From assembly GCA_965153455.1 (NCBI GenBank), contig OZ234496.1, positions 19,274,304-19,338,303 of the forward strand: a stretch of 64,000 nt of DNA. The letters are read 5' to 3'. Shown here one piece after another: positions 21,651 to 34,243 of this stretch. How positions within the stretch are numbered: the stretch's first letter is position 1; each line of letters begins with the position of its first letter. The notes below the pieces were generated by a model. The model saw only the letters and a list, made by a program, of their open reading frames with translations, made no database searches and had not been told where the DNA came from. The DNA is from Sphagnum compactum (Eukaryota; Bryophyta; Sphagnopsida; Sphagnales). The position numbers and the translations under genes are program-made.

Positions 21651-23016
21651 TTCCAATGAGACTTTGCCAGAAACCTACAGTTAGGATCTGCACCACAACA
21701 GAGCAACCATTCCATTTCTCTCCACAAATTCCTTGTAGATGCAATTCAGGAGAGAAACTCAAGTTTTCAACCTTGTAAAAGAAATATAAGAATCAAAATT
21801 CCTGTGATAGACTTTGCCATGACTGCCAGTGTTGTTTTCCCATGACTTTGTAAAGCATTATTGGGCCTGAAAATAAATCTTGGATGGATGACCAATTAGG
21901 AAGTGCAGTGTACACAACCTTGAGGAACATGCACAATCTTGCTTGAAAAACAAACATGGAAAACAAGTTCTGAGTATCAACAGCTGAGAGGAATGACCAA
22001 CCAAGAAGCACAGTGCCACAAGCACAATAGAAGCCATTACATTTGGCACAGTACGAACTCTCCCTGGCACCAACTGGTGTCAGTCATACTTCAGGTTTTG
22101 TCATAGTGACCCACAATGTAAGCATGCATACTAGGGAGACTTCTAGGGGTGTTCAGCTCATGTTCAGTGTATTTTTTCTCATTTTTTTCATATTGAAAAA
22201 GTAGGCAAAAATTAGCAAATTCAGTCCAATTTACACTTTAAGAAAATCCCAATATTTGTCAAAAGGTAGAGAAATTTTGCCAGAAAGAAAACACTGCTCC
22301 TGTTTACAACTCCAGTACAAGAAAGTTCACTGTAAGGAAGCATATCCCCAGGTTTTGAGAAGATAACTCTGGGTCACAGGTCAGTCCATCTCTATCACAA
22401 TTAGACATGCGACTCTAATCCAGCTTTAGATCCCATGAACTTTGCCCTGAGGCTCAACCCAAATCATGAATGTGCATCCCAGCCATTCCTGAACATTAGT
22501 CACAAACATTATGTTTCGGTTGGCCTAACTTTGCACAGAGTAGAGGTCAACCAATCACATTGCCTATGTCATCAGCATGGAACTGGTATGCAGCTCACAT
22601 GACCATATCGAGGAAATAACTTTTGTTTACCATGGAATAATTCTTGCATACACATACCGAACTCAGAATGTGTTGTGGGTAACTGCATGTCCTTAACCGA
22701 GTAGAAGTCTGTACAGTTTGAGGTAGTAAGAAGCTTAAGCATGAAGTTTATGATTGACCCAGTTTAAACATTGCTCCCCCATGAAGTCCATAAAGATGCA
22801 ACCACTGAATTTCAAGATAGAACATGACTCTCACCCATCATGTAATTTGCTTTACGGAAAGGAAGGTACACCAATCACACTTCATGTTTATTCCAGCAAC
22901 CTAAGAAATGTGCAAATCTGTGAATGCAAATTTACTCAGAAGCGATGTGAAAGAGCCCCACTACAAAATGAGTGGTCTTGCATTGATGTCAAGACAAAAA
23001 AATTTCACATTGACAG
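21651..23016. other. Intergenic stretch, 3' region of eL31
   Basis: No gene is recognised. The part just below 23016 is presumably the 3' UTR of the eL31 gene on the minus strand. Confidence 0.5.
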
Positions 23017-24643
23017 CTAATCATCCTCCTCCACAACCTTTGTGCCAAGGTTGACAAAACCTTCAGGAGGCACCTCTGCAACAGTAACATAAGAGTACAA
23101 CTCCTCCTTTGCATCCTCATCATCATTCCGTTTCCTTGCAATGCGGACACGGACCCTGGTGGGCACATTCCGCACACCTCTACTCCAAATGTGTTTGTTG
23201 AGCTTCACATCCAATCTCACATCACTAGTTCCCATGGCCTTCTGGGCAAACTTGCGAATCTCCTTGATGGCCTTGGGAGCTTTCTTCTTGAATGTGCTGT
23301 AATTGCCAATCAGCTTACATCAAAAACTCATTACAATTACAATCAAACAATCACATAGCTATACTGGACCATACACAACATATGTTGGGTACCAGAATTT
23401 CCAGTAGAAACTAAAGATTTAGAACTAAACTACCCAAAATTAGGTTAAACTGACCATAATTTTATCAATAGCATTATATTCAACTCACTCGAATGAAGTA
23501 ACACCATAGCAAATGTAGGTCATATAGCCAACATCAAGAGAAAAGATTTCTCCAGAAGATCGCCAGGTCATAATTAGGACTTATGAACTCCCAAAAGCTC
23601 AATCATGACAAAAGAAGCTTAAAAGCTTCCATGAAAAAGGAATTCTTGCATCAGCACTGGTCTTTATGCTGTAATTGATGTACTACAGCCTTCAGCAAAT
23701 CCAGGGTACAGAAATTTGAGGCAAATTTCAACACCCATTCATTTTCCAACATGAGTTGAACCAAAACCCTAAAGATATTGTATTCCACCGTACTGATGGG
23801 TTGAGCAAAGCCTGAACACCACCACAAAAGCATGAGACATGACAGAGGCTACTGTATGCCAACAAGGATCAGCCCATGGGCAATCTTGCAGGGAAGGAGA
23901 ATGAAGATCAAGGAGGACTGTGTGTAGATGATCACTATCTTTGAGAGACAGCAGAGGGATGGATGGAAAGTGCTGAATACTGATCAATGTTATGAATAAT
24001 GATCTCTGACTGCAAGCACCTCAGAGGGCTATGGCAATCTCAATATTGACATCTCTCCCATTTGCCTAAACCACAAACTTCTTCTAGCAAACTGAAAGTA
24101 ATGTTAGTCTATAGCATTTTCTGTTGTCTAACAGAAGTGACCATACCTTAGCCAAATATGAAGAAGCACCGTTCCAAGCATTGCATACTCTACATCGTTG
24201 CAAATTAAACGCCCACAATTCACATACACACACCATCCCACTCTTCCTCACGAGACACAGAAGCAACGTCATCCGCACTAAGCACCCAAGTTCAGGAACG
24301 GATGTAGTTCACAGAAAGGTGCAAAAGTTAACAAAGCAGTCCACAACTGCTGAGCTATGAGGTTGAAGTAGCAGAACACCACAGAAAACACATGTAAAGA
24401 AACTTAAAAAAAACCCAGAAAATATCAAACCAGAAGAGGAAAAACCAAGGAGCAGACAATGTCCAAGCGTCTTAGGGCGTGAAAAGAATTAGGGTTAGAA
24501 AGGAGGCGGTGAAAGACAAGCAAAACAGAATGCCAAAAAGTAAAGGAAAAAAACACGTACCAGCTATGCAGTCGTTTGTGAAGATGGATTGTATACTCAC
24601 GGGTAACCACCTCATCCTTCCGGCTTTTGCCCTTGTCCACCAT
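23017..24643 (-). CDS. RPL31: 60S ribosomal protein eL31 (two exons)
   Basis: Exon 1 runs 24643-24561 and exon 2 runs 23296-23017; the 1264-bp intron begins GTACGT and ends TTACAG. Splicing joins HLHKRLHS to [18 protein letters not shown] through a split Cys codon (TG|C). The product is 120 residues, the usual eL31 length. It opens [19 protein letters not shown] and includes [14 protein letters not shown]-type sequence ([19 protein letters not shown]) and [20 protein letters not shown]. eL31 sits at the rim of the peptide exit tunnel of the large cytosolic subunit. The gene is divergent from the bromodomain gene, with 1284 bp between start codons. It is a housekeeping gene and nothing is odd about it. 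Confidence 0.97.
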
Positions 24644-25927
24644 TGTGACTGCGGCGCAACTTCAAGAGCACAGAGCGTACTCGCGATTAGAGAAAAGGCT
24701 TGATTTTGTCTTCGCCTCCCCACTATCAAGAGGAGAGAGACGACTCCACAGCCGTTCGATTCAAACCCCATCGCCACACATCTGTCACCCATTCACCAAT
24801 GATCCAGATATCATCCATAACTCCCACAAGTCATCTATTTCCCAAGAAGTTTAATCCAAAAACCGAGAATTCATCCACGAACCCAAACACCTTCCATCCA
24901 CGAATACCGGAACTTCATTCATAATGAACAGAACCTACTCAGCAAGCACCTACTGGTGCCGTGCCCTAGCCTCAGGGACCCACAGTGAGAACGGAACGAC
25001 AAGGAGAAGCGGGGAACCGACCGTTGGTCGCCAGTTGTAGACCTGCACTTCCGTAGTTTATATGATTTGCAACTGAACCGCTGAAAGTTGCAAAAATGGA
25101 CTAGCGACCAGCAGTCGGCGCAGGAGGAGAAGCGAGAGTTGCGCTGAGAGTGAGTAGTTTGTGTGTGTGTGTGTGTTTGCGCGCGCGCTTGTGGCTTTTT
25201 CCCGTCTGCTAGGGTTTTGAATATTGCTGCCAACAAAATCCGCTGATCCGTCGATTGCTCTTCTTTTGCATCTTGTTTTTGTCTACTGGCATCCAGAAAC
25301 TGGTGGAGGATCTCTGTTGAGACGAGCTTGCAGGTCGCCGTAGTCGCGAGGTGGCTGGGGTTTCGGGCGGGAGTCGTGTCGAACGACGAAACTCTGATCT
25401 CTCTCTCGAGCGCGGCATACCTCTTTCATCCTCCTGCGCGATGAAGCCCTAATTGTGAGTACCTTTTGCTCGCCGTTTTGTTTCTCTCTTTCCGCTCGCT
25501 GTGAGTTTAGGATTCTCTTGTGTCTTGAATGGAGTCGGAATTTTGGACGAGGGAAGGCGATGGCGTGGCTTCGCATATCACTGGTGGTTGTGTCTACCGT
25601 GCTGGTAATCCGTGTCTTCACGTCTTGCACGGCCACATATTCGTTATAGTGTCTTCGTTTCGCTGGGGATCAGATGTTAGGGTTTTATGACTGACGTTTT
25701 TCGCGCAGCCTAGGCCTTCACAGCAAAGAGTCACAGTTGTGGATTTGACGACTGTCGCCTACGTAGGACGGTGTTAGGGTTTCGACCTGACAGTGCGTAT
25801 TATGTCTAGGTCACTTGGAGACGGAATAATGATGAAATACGCAGTTTTGGTTAGAGATCTTGCCAAGGGCGACGATCAGTGATTTTAAGCTTTGAAAATG
25901 TGAGTACAGGTTGGGAGTGGAGCAAAT
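24644..25927. promoter_or_regulatory. Shared divergent promoter region, eL31 / bromodomain gene
   Basis: The region is GC-richer than its surroundings and has no conserved ORF. It holds a (GT)n run at 25161-25176 followed by (GC)n at 25179-25188, a Z-DNA-prone alternating tract. CCCTAAT/TAGGGTTT motifs (for example 25209-25216, 25446-25452, 25677-25684) are telo-box-like elements typical of plant ribosomal-protein and translation-gene promoters. 5' UTR introns on either side are possible. Confidence 0.55.
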
Positions 25928-28900
25928 ATGGGAGAGCTGGCACTAACAGACAACGTGCCACAAGAGCAGCCAGAAGCGTCTGGAAGGGGGGCAGACTGCT
26001 GGGGAACCTGTGAGGAATTGCTGCTCGTCAGTGCTGTGAGACGACATGGAACCAGCAACTGGAATCTTATCGCTTCGGAGCTCAAGGACCGAGCTATCTC
26101 TCTCAGTGTCTGCCCAGTCTATTTCTCTGAAGAAGTACTCAATTGGACACCCACCCTGCTTTTTTTCTACGTTTTCCCTCTACTAATGGGAAAGGCACAT
26201 CATATTGTGTATTCCTACATCTTTCATGGAATCCTGTGTCCAGAAGATGGGTTTGAAGCTATTATGGTGCTCTGAGCATTTTTGCTAGGTATGTGAGTAA
26301 AATCTATGTGCAATCTAGTTTGAAGGCTCTGCTTGTGGATGTCTATGACAGGCATGCAAACAGAAGTATGATTCCTTGAGAGGGCGATATGGAAGCAGTA
26401 CCAGCACTAGCAGGTGCACTCCTCTCTTGTTGATGAATCTTGCTCTGCTTTCTGATTGGATACCAATGCATCAGCTTGGATTATTTTGTACTTACTTAAG
26501 CTTAAATCAGTTGGTGGTCACTGATTGTGGATTTATTTGCCTGCTTTTTATTGCCAGGGATGATGACACAGGCAATAACATGCACTGGTTTGAAGAGCTG
26601 CGCAAGCTGAGAGTTGCTCACCTGAAGCGGGAGCTTGAGCTTTATGATGGTTCTATTGGGTATGCTGGCTAATCTAGAGTAGTGGCTGTCATTCATGTTG
26701 TTATCTGTTTTGCCAATTTGATTGCTGTAGCAGAGCTTATGTAAGCTGGATACTCATAGGCAATACACAGCTGGTACCTATAAGCGGTATGCAAATCTGC
26801 ATAACTGGGTGCTTTTCATGATACTAGGCACCAGCTGTGCTGACTGTTACCCTAATGCTTGGAATCTTTGACTAATACAGAACTTGGTGAAGCTCTGTTG
26901 GTCTAAGTTGAAAGCATAGCCTATGTCATAGTAGTGAGACCTGCTACTTGCTCTCAGACATTTTCAGCATTGGCATTCAGGTCACTCCAAGTGAAAATCA
27001 AACGTCTAAAAGCGGAGAAGGCACAAGACATGCTACTCAGCAAACAAGCGGGGATAACTGTTGCAAAAGCACAGTCAAATGATTCACTGTTGGTAACTAT
27101 GAGTCATGAAATCCATGTCAGTAGCAGTCCCAGTGATGAAAGGAGTGTCATGGATCACATGGTGCACAGTTCCAAAACCCCTTCTTCTCTGCCTTTGGAA
27201 AAGCCTATGGTTCCTAAAAATGGTGAGGTTGATGAGCAAGGCCCAAATTTATTGCCTGCTCCCTCCCCTGAGCAGGTGACCTGTGAAGATCAACAGGTGC
27301 ATGATTCATCAGAAGAAGTCAAAGGCACTTCACCTATTGTTGCAGATATGACAGTTGGTGTAGATGACAGTTCACAGCAGAGTGGTGAGATTCATGATTT
27401 GGAGGTAGAGACTACTGAGCAGCCATCTGTTTTAGGGACCTCAACTGATGAGTCCAAGCCTGGTGCAGAACTACACAATGTTGCACATTCAGTGCCACAA
27501 GAAGGGGAAAATGCTTTTGTGTCTTCTATAGCTGAGCTTGATAGCAAGCAGAAGGATGGTTTGTTGGAGGAGTCGGTAGAGCCTGCAGTTGGAGGCCATG
27601 AAGCTGGCAGGACTGAGTTCCTTTCTGCTGACGAAGACACAGAAATGCTACAAAGTGAAGATGTGCAACAGGATCTGGATGCAGAAGTATTACCTCAGGG
27701 ATCAAGTGGGAATGATATGATTTTAGCACAGGTTGAGGGAACGAGTTTGCCTGCAGCTTCGGAGCTTGATTCTGTTAGGGACAAAGATGCTGATGATGAA
27801 TTACTTGCAGCTTCGGAACAAATTGATGTTCCAGATGCAGAGCCAGTGCCATCCTCTCCTCTGTGTTTGTCAGTGACAACTGTGAAGCTTGAGGATGTTA
27901 GGACCACGCAACCTGAGGCTGTTATGCTAGATGACTCTGGGGAAAAACTGACAGATGGAAGACATCATGCAAATCTGTCTAATGAGCAGGACAAAATGGA
28001 AGATCCACCTTGTATTATCCTTAGTGGAACTGAAAGTGTTGATGAGTTTCCAGAGGCAACATCAAGCAATGGAGGGCTCAAATCACAAGAGAATGTGGAA
28101 TTGGACCTTGATGTTGCACAGGAAGGACCTGAAAAGCAGTCTGACACTGTGGTGTTGTGTGATGGGGGACACTTGGAAGTTGCTGATGAGCACAGTGTAG
28201 ATGTAGGCATTGGAAGGGAGGAAACCCTAGCAGAAATTCATTTAATACCTGAACAGTGGTCTGATTTGACACATGAGATAGTTCATCATGTTGAGGAAGT
28301 TGGCACATGCCAATCAAAGCATGTGTCAACACTAACAGTAGAGGAGGACTTAGTTGATGAAAACTTAGCAATTCCTGATGTTGCCAAGGAGGTAGTTGAC
28401 TTAGATATGAGAGATGATGAGGTGGCTGAGAAGCTAGCTGATGTACATTCCGATGATGCTATGAGCCCAAGTGATCTCAAGTTGGTGCCAATTGAAGCAT
28501 CTGTGGATACAGAGGTTGATGGGTTCAAAGAGGGTACAGTGATTAATGGAGACAAACATGAAGAGTTGGGAAACAATTCATTTGTGTATCCTCCCCATTC
28601 TGTTATGTTGGGATTGGCAGCAGATGGACCTGATGTGCAGATAATTATTGCATTAGATGAGCCCAATGATGTGCTCCCAAACATTAAGAGCAAAACCATC
28701 CTGACTTCAGGTGATGTGGGAGGAGAAAGTGTGAACCAACTGAGCACATCAACTCAGTCCAAACTTACATATGGAGTTGAAGATGTGGCTATCTCAAGTG
28801 ATGGACCTGAACCTGTGGAGAAGGTGGCAGCAGATTTGGGTAGCACCAGTATAATAGCTGTTTCTCCTGAGAATCTGCCAGGGGACAAAAGTCTTCATTT

Positions 28901-31684
28901 GAAGGCTGGATTAACAGAAAGCAACCCAACCCCTTCACAGCCAAATGCAATGGAGTTGCTGAAGATGGTGTATGGTTCAGTACATGACATGCCACCTGAA
29001 TCATCTATACTCCCAGAAGAGGTTGCTGCTGAGCCTCCTGTAGCTTCAGTTTCTCCTGTGCCATCTCCTGTCCTGGTCCCTGACCCTAGTAACATACTTC
29101 CAGAGGTTCCTGTACAAGAGAACACTTTGTTGGAAGTGGCAATGGAAACCTGCAATGAGCAGCCTAAAGTTTCAGAGCTGGATGGCGAAGCAGAAAAAAG
29201 TGGGCACTCTCAAGAGTCTGCTAGTCTGGCTGGGGAGGTGAAGGAGAGCCAAGAGACTCTATCAACTGAGAATAGGGATGATCACTCAGATGTAGAGAAA
29301 TTCCAACCAGAAGCTGTTGATTTAACTGGTGCCAGTTCTGACCCACATGTGCTCAGCCCACCTGTGAAAGAACCATCTCAAGAAGAAACTGTGCAGCAAA
29401 GTGCTACAGACGAATCTGTGGAGGATGTGGCACATGGCCAGGAGGAAATTGGGCAAGTGGCAAATTTACAATCACAGACTCTGCAATTTTCAGCTGGTGA
29501 TGAAGTAGGTAACACTGAACAAGAGAAGGAGATGACTGTGGACACAAAACTTGAAACAAGCAAGCATGATCTACTGGAGGTACCTGTGATTGAACCTTTA
29601 GCATTAGTGAAAGTCAATGCTGAAAGTAATGAGGATGTTGGTTCACCAGACATACCAGTGAATGAGCCAGATTGGACAGAAGCTACAACAAAGGTGGGAA
29701 TCGAAGGTGAACATGACTCTCTGAGGTCAACTACCATAACTGTCAAGACTGTTGATATCGAAAAGAAACCTGAGGAGACAGACAGTTCTCAAGAGAGGAA
29801 AGACAATAAGGAGAAAGTGTACCTGCCAGTTAAGACTGTAGAGCACAGACCAGGCAGTCCAGTAGAGTCCATCATTGGTGATTTAGAGTCCAAAGGCATA
29901 TCGACAAGCCATGAAGGAAGTGATAGTGTGCATGAGCAGTACAAACATGGCAGTGATGAGTATGGAGAGGAGGAAGAGGGGAGACAAGGAACTCATGACT
30001 ATGGGGAGAGCCAAGTTGACAAGAGTGAGGCGGGCTCCCCTGGGGATGGGAATGATGACTTGTCCTCACTGAGCAGACGTAACCGGCGGGATTCTAAGAT
30101 ATCTCGAAAATTGTTCCCTCTTCTGGAGTGTCTACAGAATATTTGGTCTGACAAGAAAGCTAAAATCTTTAAGGGGAGACCAGAGATCCAGGTTTGAACT
30201 CTATACTATGCAGTGGGTTAGCTTCAAATGCCATCAGTTTCTTACTCAATGTCCACATGACAAGATTTTTTACTGCTGTTCTTAGGTCTAGAATAGCACT
30301 CTAGTCAATACTGTCTTGCCAGCTTACTATTACATATTTGGGAGTATTTTGTACAATGACCAAGGCCTGGTTTAACTTACCCTGAATTGACTCTCCCATG
30401 ATGAAGTCCAGGCTTCTATTTGTGGAGATCCTCCTTGTTCTTGGACTCTTTCCCTTCCCTACTGTATATTTTACTAGGATTTCAGACAGGCATTATCTTA
30501 TTGACAGGCCAGGAGGTGCATCAGAGATATATTTGCTTCAGCAGAGTTGAAATGGATATGGAAGGACTTGTGCCCATGTTTGTGTGATGTGTAATGGCTT
30601 TACATGTCTGCAGGATCGTAGATATGATCTTCTTATTCGGAGACATATGGATTTGACAATTGTACGAGGACGCCTGGAGGAGGGTGTGTATTCTGGCAGC
30701 AGGGAGTTTTTCCGTGACCTGTTACTGATTTTTAACAATGCACTAGTCTATTACCCAAGTGAATCAAGTGAATTTTCAGCTGCAAAAGCTCTCCGAGCAG
30801 AGGCAACTCGGGAGATGGAAAGAATCTTCAGGATGGAGGCTCTGTTGAATCAAGATGGGCCTGCAACAGGGACAAGGGAGTCTAAAAAGCCAAAGAGTGG
30901 GGAGGGAGGGGCTGTCCCAATAGTGAGTGGATCCCCTGCTCTTGTAGGGGGGTCAGTGACGGGGGTTTTGGCTACCGCAGTTGTCCCATCACTTGACAAA
31001 GCCAGTAGAAAAAGATCAGGCTCCCGTGCGCCTATTGCAGTGGAGACTTCATGCAGTGAGACCTTAGTGGACTCTGAAGCTGCAGGGGCTCGGAGTGGAA
31101 GTGCAAATGTTGTGAATGCCCCTAGCAGTGGTCGTGCTGGAGAAGCAGCAGAATCACAGGAGGATGAGGAAGTTAATGGGAGGTTTAAGGATACAAAGTC
31201 ATTGCATAAAGGAGGGTCTGGCAGGGGAAAGGTACCACGAGAGGAGCTCTTAGAGGGAATATTGTCAAAGAATGCCTCCAACAAGGGTTTAGGTAGGGTA
31301 AAATTGAGAGGTATGAAAGTAGATGACTCCAAGAAATCCGGAGCCCCTTACAGGGCAGTAGGAAATAAGATAAAAGAAGAAAGAGAGGACACTGAAAAGA
31401 AGAAGGGAAAAGAGAGGGATGAGATTGGTGACAATGATCTGCTGCGTAAAGGAAAAAACCTTACCAAGTTGAAGGATCGTGATGTTATGCGTGAAAGAGA
31501 AGGAGAGAGCAAGGCTGTGCCAACTCGAAAGGCTCCTAGTGCACCTCGACCACCTTCCAACTCTCATGACACTATTTCCCAGACTGTTGTACGTCCTGCT
31601 CGTGGTGTGCGCAAGCCTGTGAACTCTACAAAGGAACCAGCTCGAGTACCTGAACAGCAACCCAAGAAACGAGTGAGGAAGTAA
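25928..31684 (+). CDS. Myb-like / bromodomain chromatin protein (five exons)
   Basis: Exons 25928-26134, 26352-26413, 26558-26659, 26981-30191 and 30614-31684 join in frame with GT-AG sites to give 1550 residues. Residues 19-47 (WGTCEELLLVSAVRRHGTSN..) are the SANT/Myb-like N-terminus. ACKQKYDSLRGRYG and WFEELRKLRVAHLKRELELY, then SLQVKIKRLKAEKA, form the conserved helix and coiled coil of the plant DNA-binding bromodomain family. A linker of about 1000 residues, acidic and rich in Ser, Glu and Val, fills exon 4. The bromodomain (about 1160-1275) crosses the last intron and has the acetyl-lysine Asn in NNALVYYP (1235-1242). The C-terminus is basic (PKKRVRK, a likely nuclear signal). The family binds acetylated chromatin. 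The linker is far longer than in the Arabidopsis relatives I know. Confidence 0.92.
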
Positions 31685-34243
31685 CTTGTTAATTTAATGT
31701 AATCGGTAGATGAGAAGAGAAGTTTTTTTTGTGAAGATAGGGTTAGGTGATTGGCTATAATGAACAGCCAGACCTGAGTCTCCCTTAGGTTATTGTAAAC
31801 TAGCATCATTTTTACCAGATCAGGAAGGTCTGTTATTTGTGTCAGAGGTTTGGTTTCTCCACCAACACTTCACTGTAAAAACTGTAACCACACCTCACCT
31901 TGAGGTGCTTTACAAATCCATCGGAATGTGCTTCAATTTATCATTGCCTGAAACTCCCATTTGAGTGAACACGTGTGTTTTTGTGAGTTTGTGATCATTA
32001 GAGTTTGTCCTTTCAATTGATAGACCAACACATATTGACCTTGCAGAACTGCTTGTGAAGCCAGAACTAAAATCTCTGTTTTATAAGGAGTCTGTGGTTG
32101 TTCCATCAAGTGATCAATATTCTTTCTTCAATCCATTCATAGTAGGTGTCAAAAAGTGAAATTGAAAGAGCCAGGTTCAGCATTCAAAGTGTGGTTGAAC
32201 TTTAAGCGTTTCTCCCTTTCGTAGTGAGGGCTGTTGTCCAAACAAGTTAACTTATGTAGTGTTCTCCTTTTTGCATTTCACAAATTCAAATGGGGCAAAG
32301 GAGTAGGTTGGTGAGAATGTGTCTTTTATTTGCTGGGTGGATGATTATCTTCATCATGAGACATTGCTTATGTGTTATCCTCAATTGGTGATTTTTCTTG
32401 ATATGTGCCTTGTTCTGCTAGTCTATGAGCCTGCTTTGTTTCCTACTATGCTTGTGCCTGACACTACTGGAGAGAAATTGAGAAGTTGGTATGCATGGTC
32501 ATGTAAAGGATAGGAGTGGCAACATCTTTGCCTGGATGTGTTGTGTGTCTGGAAGGGTAGAGTTTCTCAATTTGGTTTAGACAAAACAGGTGGCTGTACA
32601 TGCAGTTATTTAGTTATGGCTGTGTGGGATAGCTTTCTGCCCCCACAGTGTATTCTGTTTCTGGTTAAAGTTTTACTTTGTAGTAGGTCTTGCAGGTATG
32701 GTGGGCAGGGGGAGGGGGGGGGGGTGTACGTTCATTATGTAGTGTGCTCATATTGTGGGGAAGTTCAATGAGTGTGCCAGTGCCGATCCTTTCTGTTGCA
32801 AAATACTAGAGGAGTACCATATGTCAGGATCCTTGAATTCTGCATTGAAATTATCAGAAGGCCTGGTTTCCAGAGTCTTGGAATTCGTTGATATCTGGGA
32901 GGTTATAAATACTTGGCACCAATAAAGGATGGTTTCCAAGTTCAGCACCGCTGATTAAACCTGTAGCATCACTGAATTTCACTGCTGTCAAGTCATCGCA
33001 GCAGTTATGAGTGTCTGATATGATGAGATTTCAACAAAGGTGAGAATTACAGTTCCTGGTTTTGTCATGGTGTGACTTTCTAGAGTTTGGACATAACTTG
33101 GTGGAGTTCATCATTGACATTGTGGAGTCCATTGACAAAACCATGGGGGAAAATGGTAGAGTAAATGTTCCAGCAATCCACTCTCCTGTGGGGATTTTTC
33201 CTGCTTGAAGTATAGTGGAAATTTCTTATGTCTTGCACATTCCTACTTCAGGCTAAATAAGGGATGTTCAACTGGTAAAGTCGCATCATTTGCTCAAAAG
33301 TAAAGGTCATTGTCTCCTCCACTTCATGTTTTACAGTCACACATGAGAAAAATGAGGAAGAGGGTTTAAAGTTTAAACCCAAAGTCAGCAACCACACAAT
33401 GGCTATTTAGTCAATCAATCTTCCGCCTTGTGTGGCAAGGAGCATCTGCTGGAGAGCTCCTGGACTGTTGAATGAAGAAAATAGCTCTAGACTTGCTTAT
33501 ATGACAGTCTTGTTGAATAAAAGTAATGTTCTGACTGTCTTTTGCATCTTGACATCCCTGCAATAGATGCCCCAAGAATGCAGCAAATGGAAGCATGATC
33601 CAAGAGCCAGTACAATCTCAGCTGCAATTCCCTCCCATCCCATCGAGGGTGAACTTCAAACCCCTTCTAAAGAACTTGCTCAAGAAGATCACACTTCCCA
33701 TATGCTCAGTGACACATGGATTTCAGCTTCAATGTTCTTGGGAACATGACTCTTGTGGTGGCTAAGCTTGGTGCAGATGATAAAGCTCAGTTTCAGTGAC
33801 AACTCGATCACAACTTTCTTGATATTTATGACAAAAAAAGAATCTGCTCAAAATGGTTATTTAATTATTGGATTAGTACAGAAGCGGACACAAGCAGATC
33901 AGAGTAATAATCACTTGTGTGTTGCGAGCAGTTTGATTCTCCTCTCTTTCTACAAATGTTGGGCTGAAACATTCGAAAAAGCTCTCATTGTTGCAATCAA
34001 AATGCAAGCACCAAAAGCTCTCGAATGTTTGAAGAATTTGGCAACTGAAATCTCTCTCATCTTGTATACAGACATTGATGTGCATCGAAGGCATTGACAG
34101 CTTGCAAAAGACACTACCTACTCTTCTGCTATGTATAAGAAAGATTGCTCGAGCTGTTGTAGTTCTGACAAAGCTCTCTACAAGAGCTTTGGTGTGGATG
34201 GAAAGAATAGGTGAATCTGGAGTTGCTGCTGCTGCAAAGTGTA
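31685..34243. other. Intergenic stretch between convergent genes
   Basis: This contains the 3' UTR of the bromodomain gene (plus) and of the ERF gene (minus). There is a G-run at 32703-32725. No further gene is supported; the short ORFs show no domain. Confidence 0.55.

Noticed and set aside
28286-28747. 153-codon minus-strand ORF opposite the bromodomain gene linker
   Set aside because: Lies entirely inside exon 4, is Ser/Thr-rich by complementarity and shows no domain.
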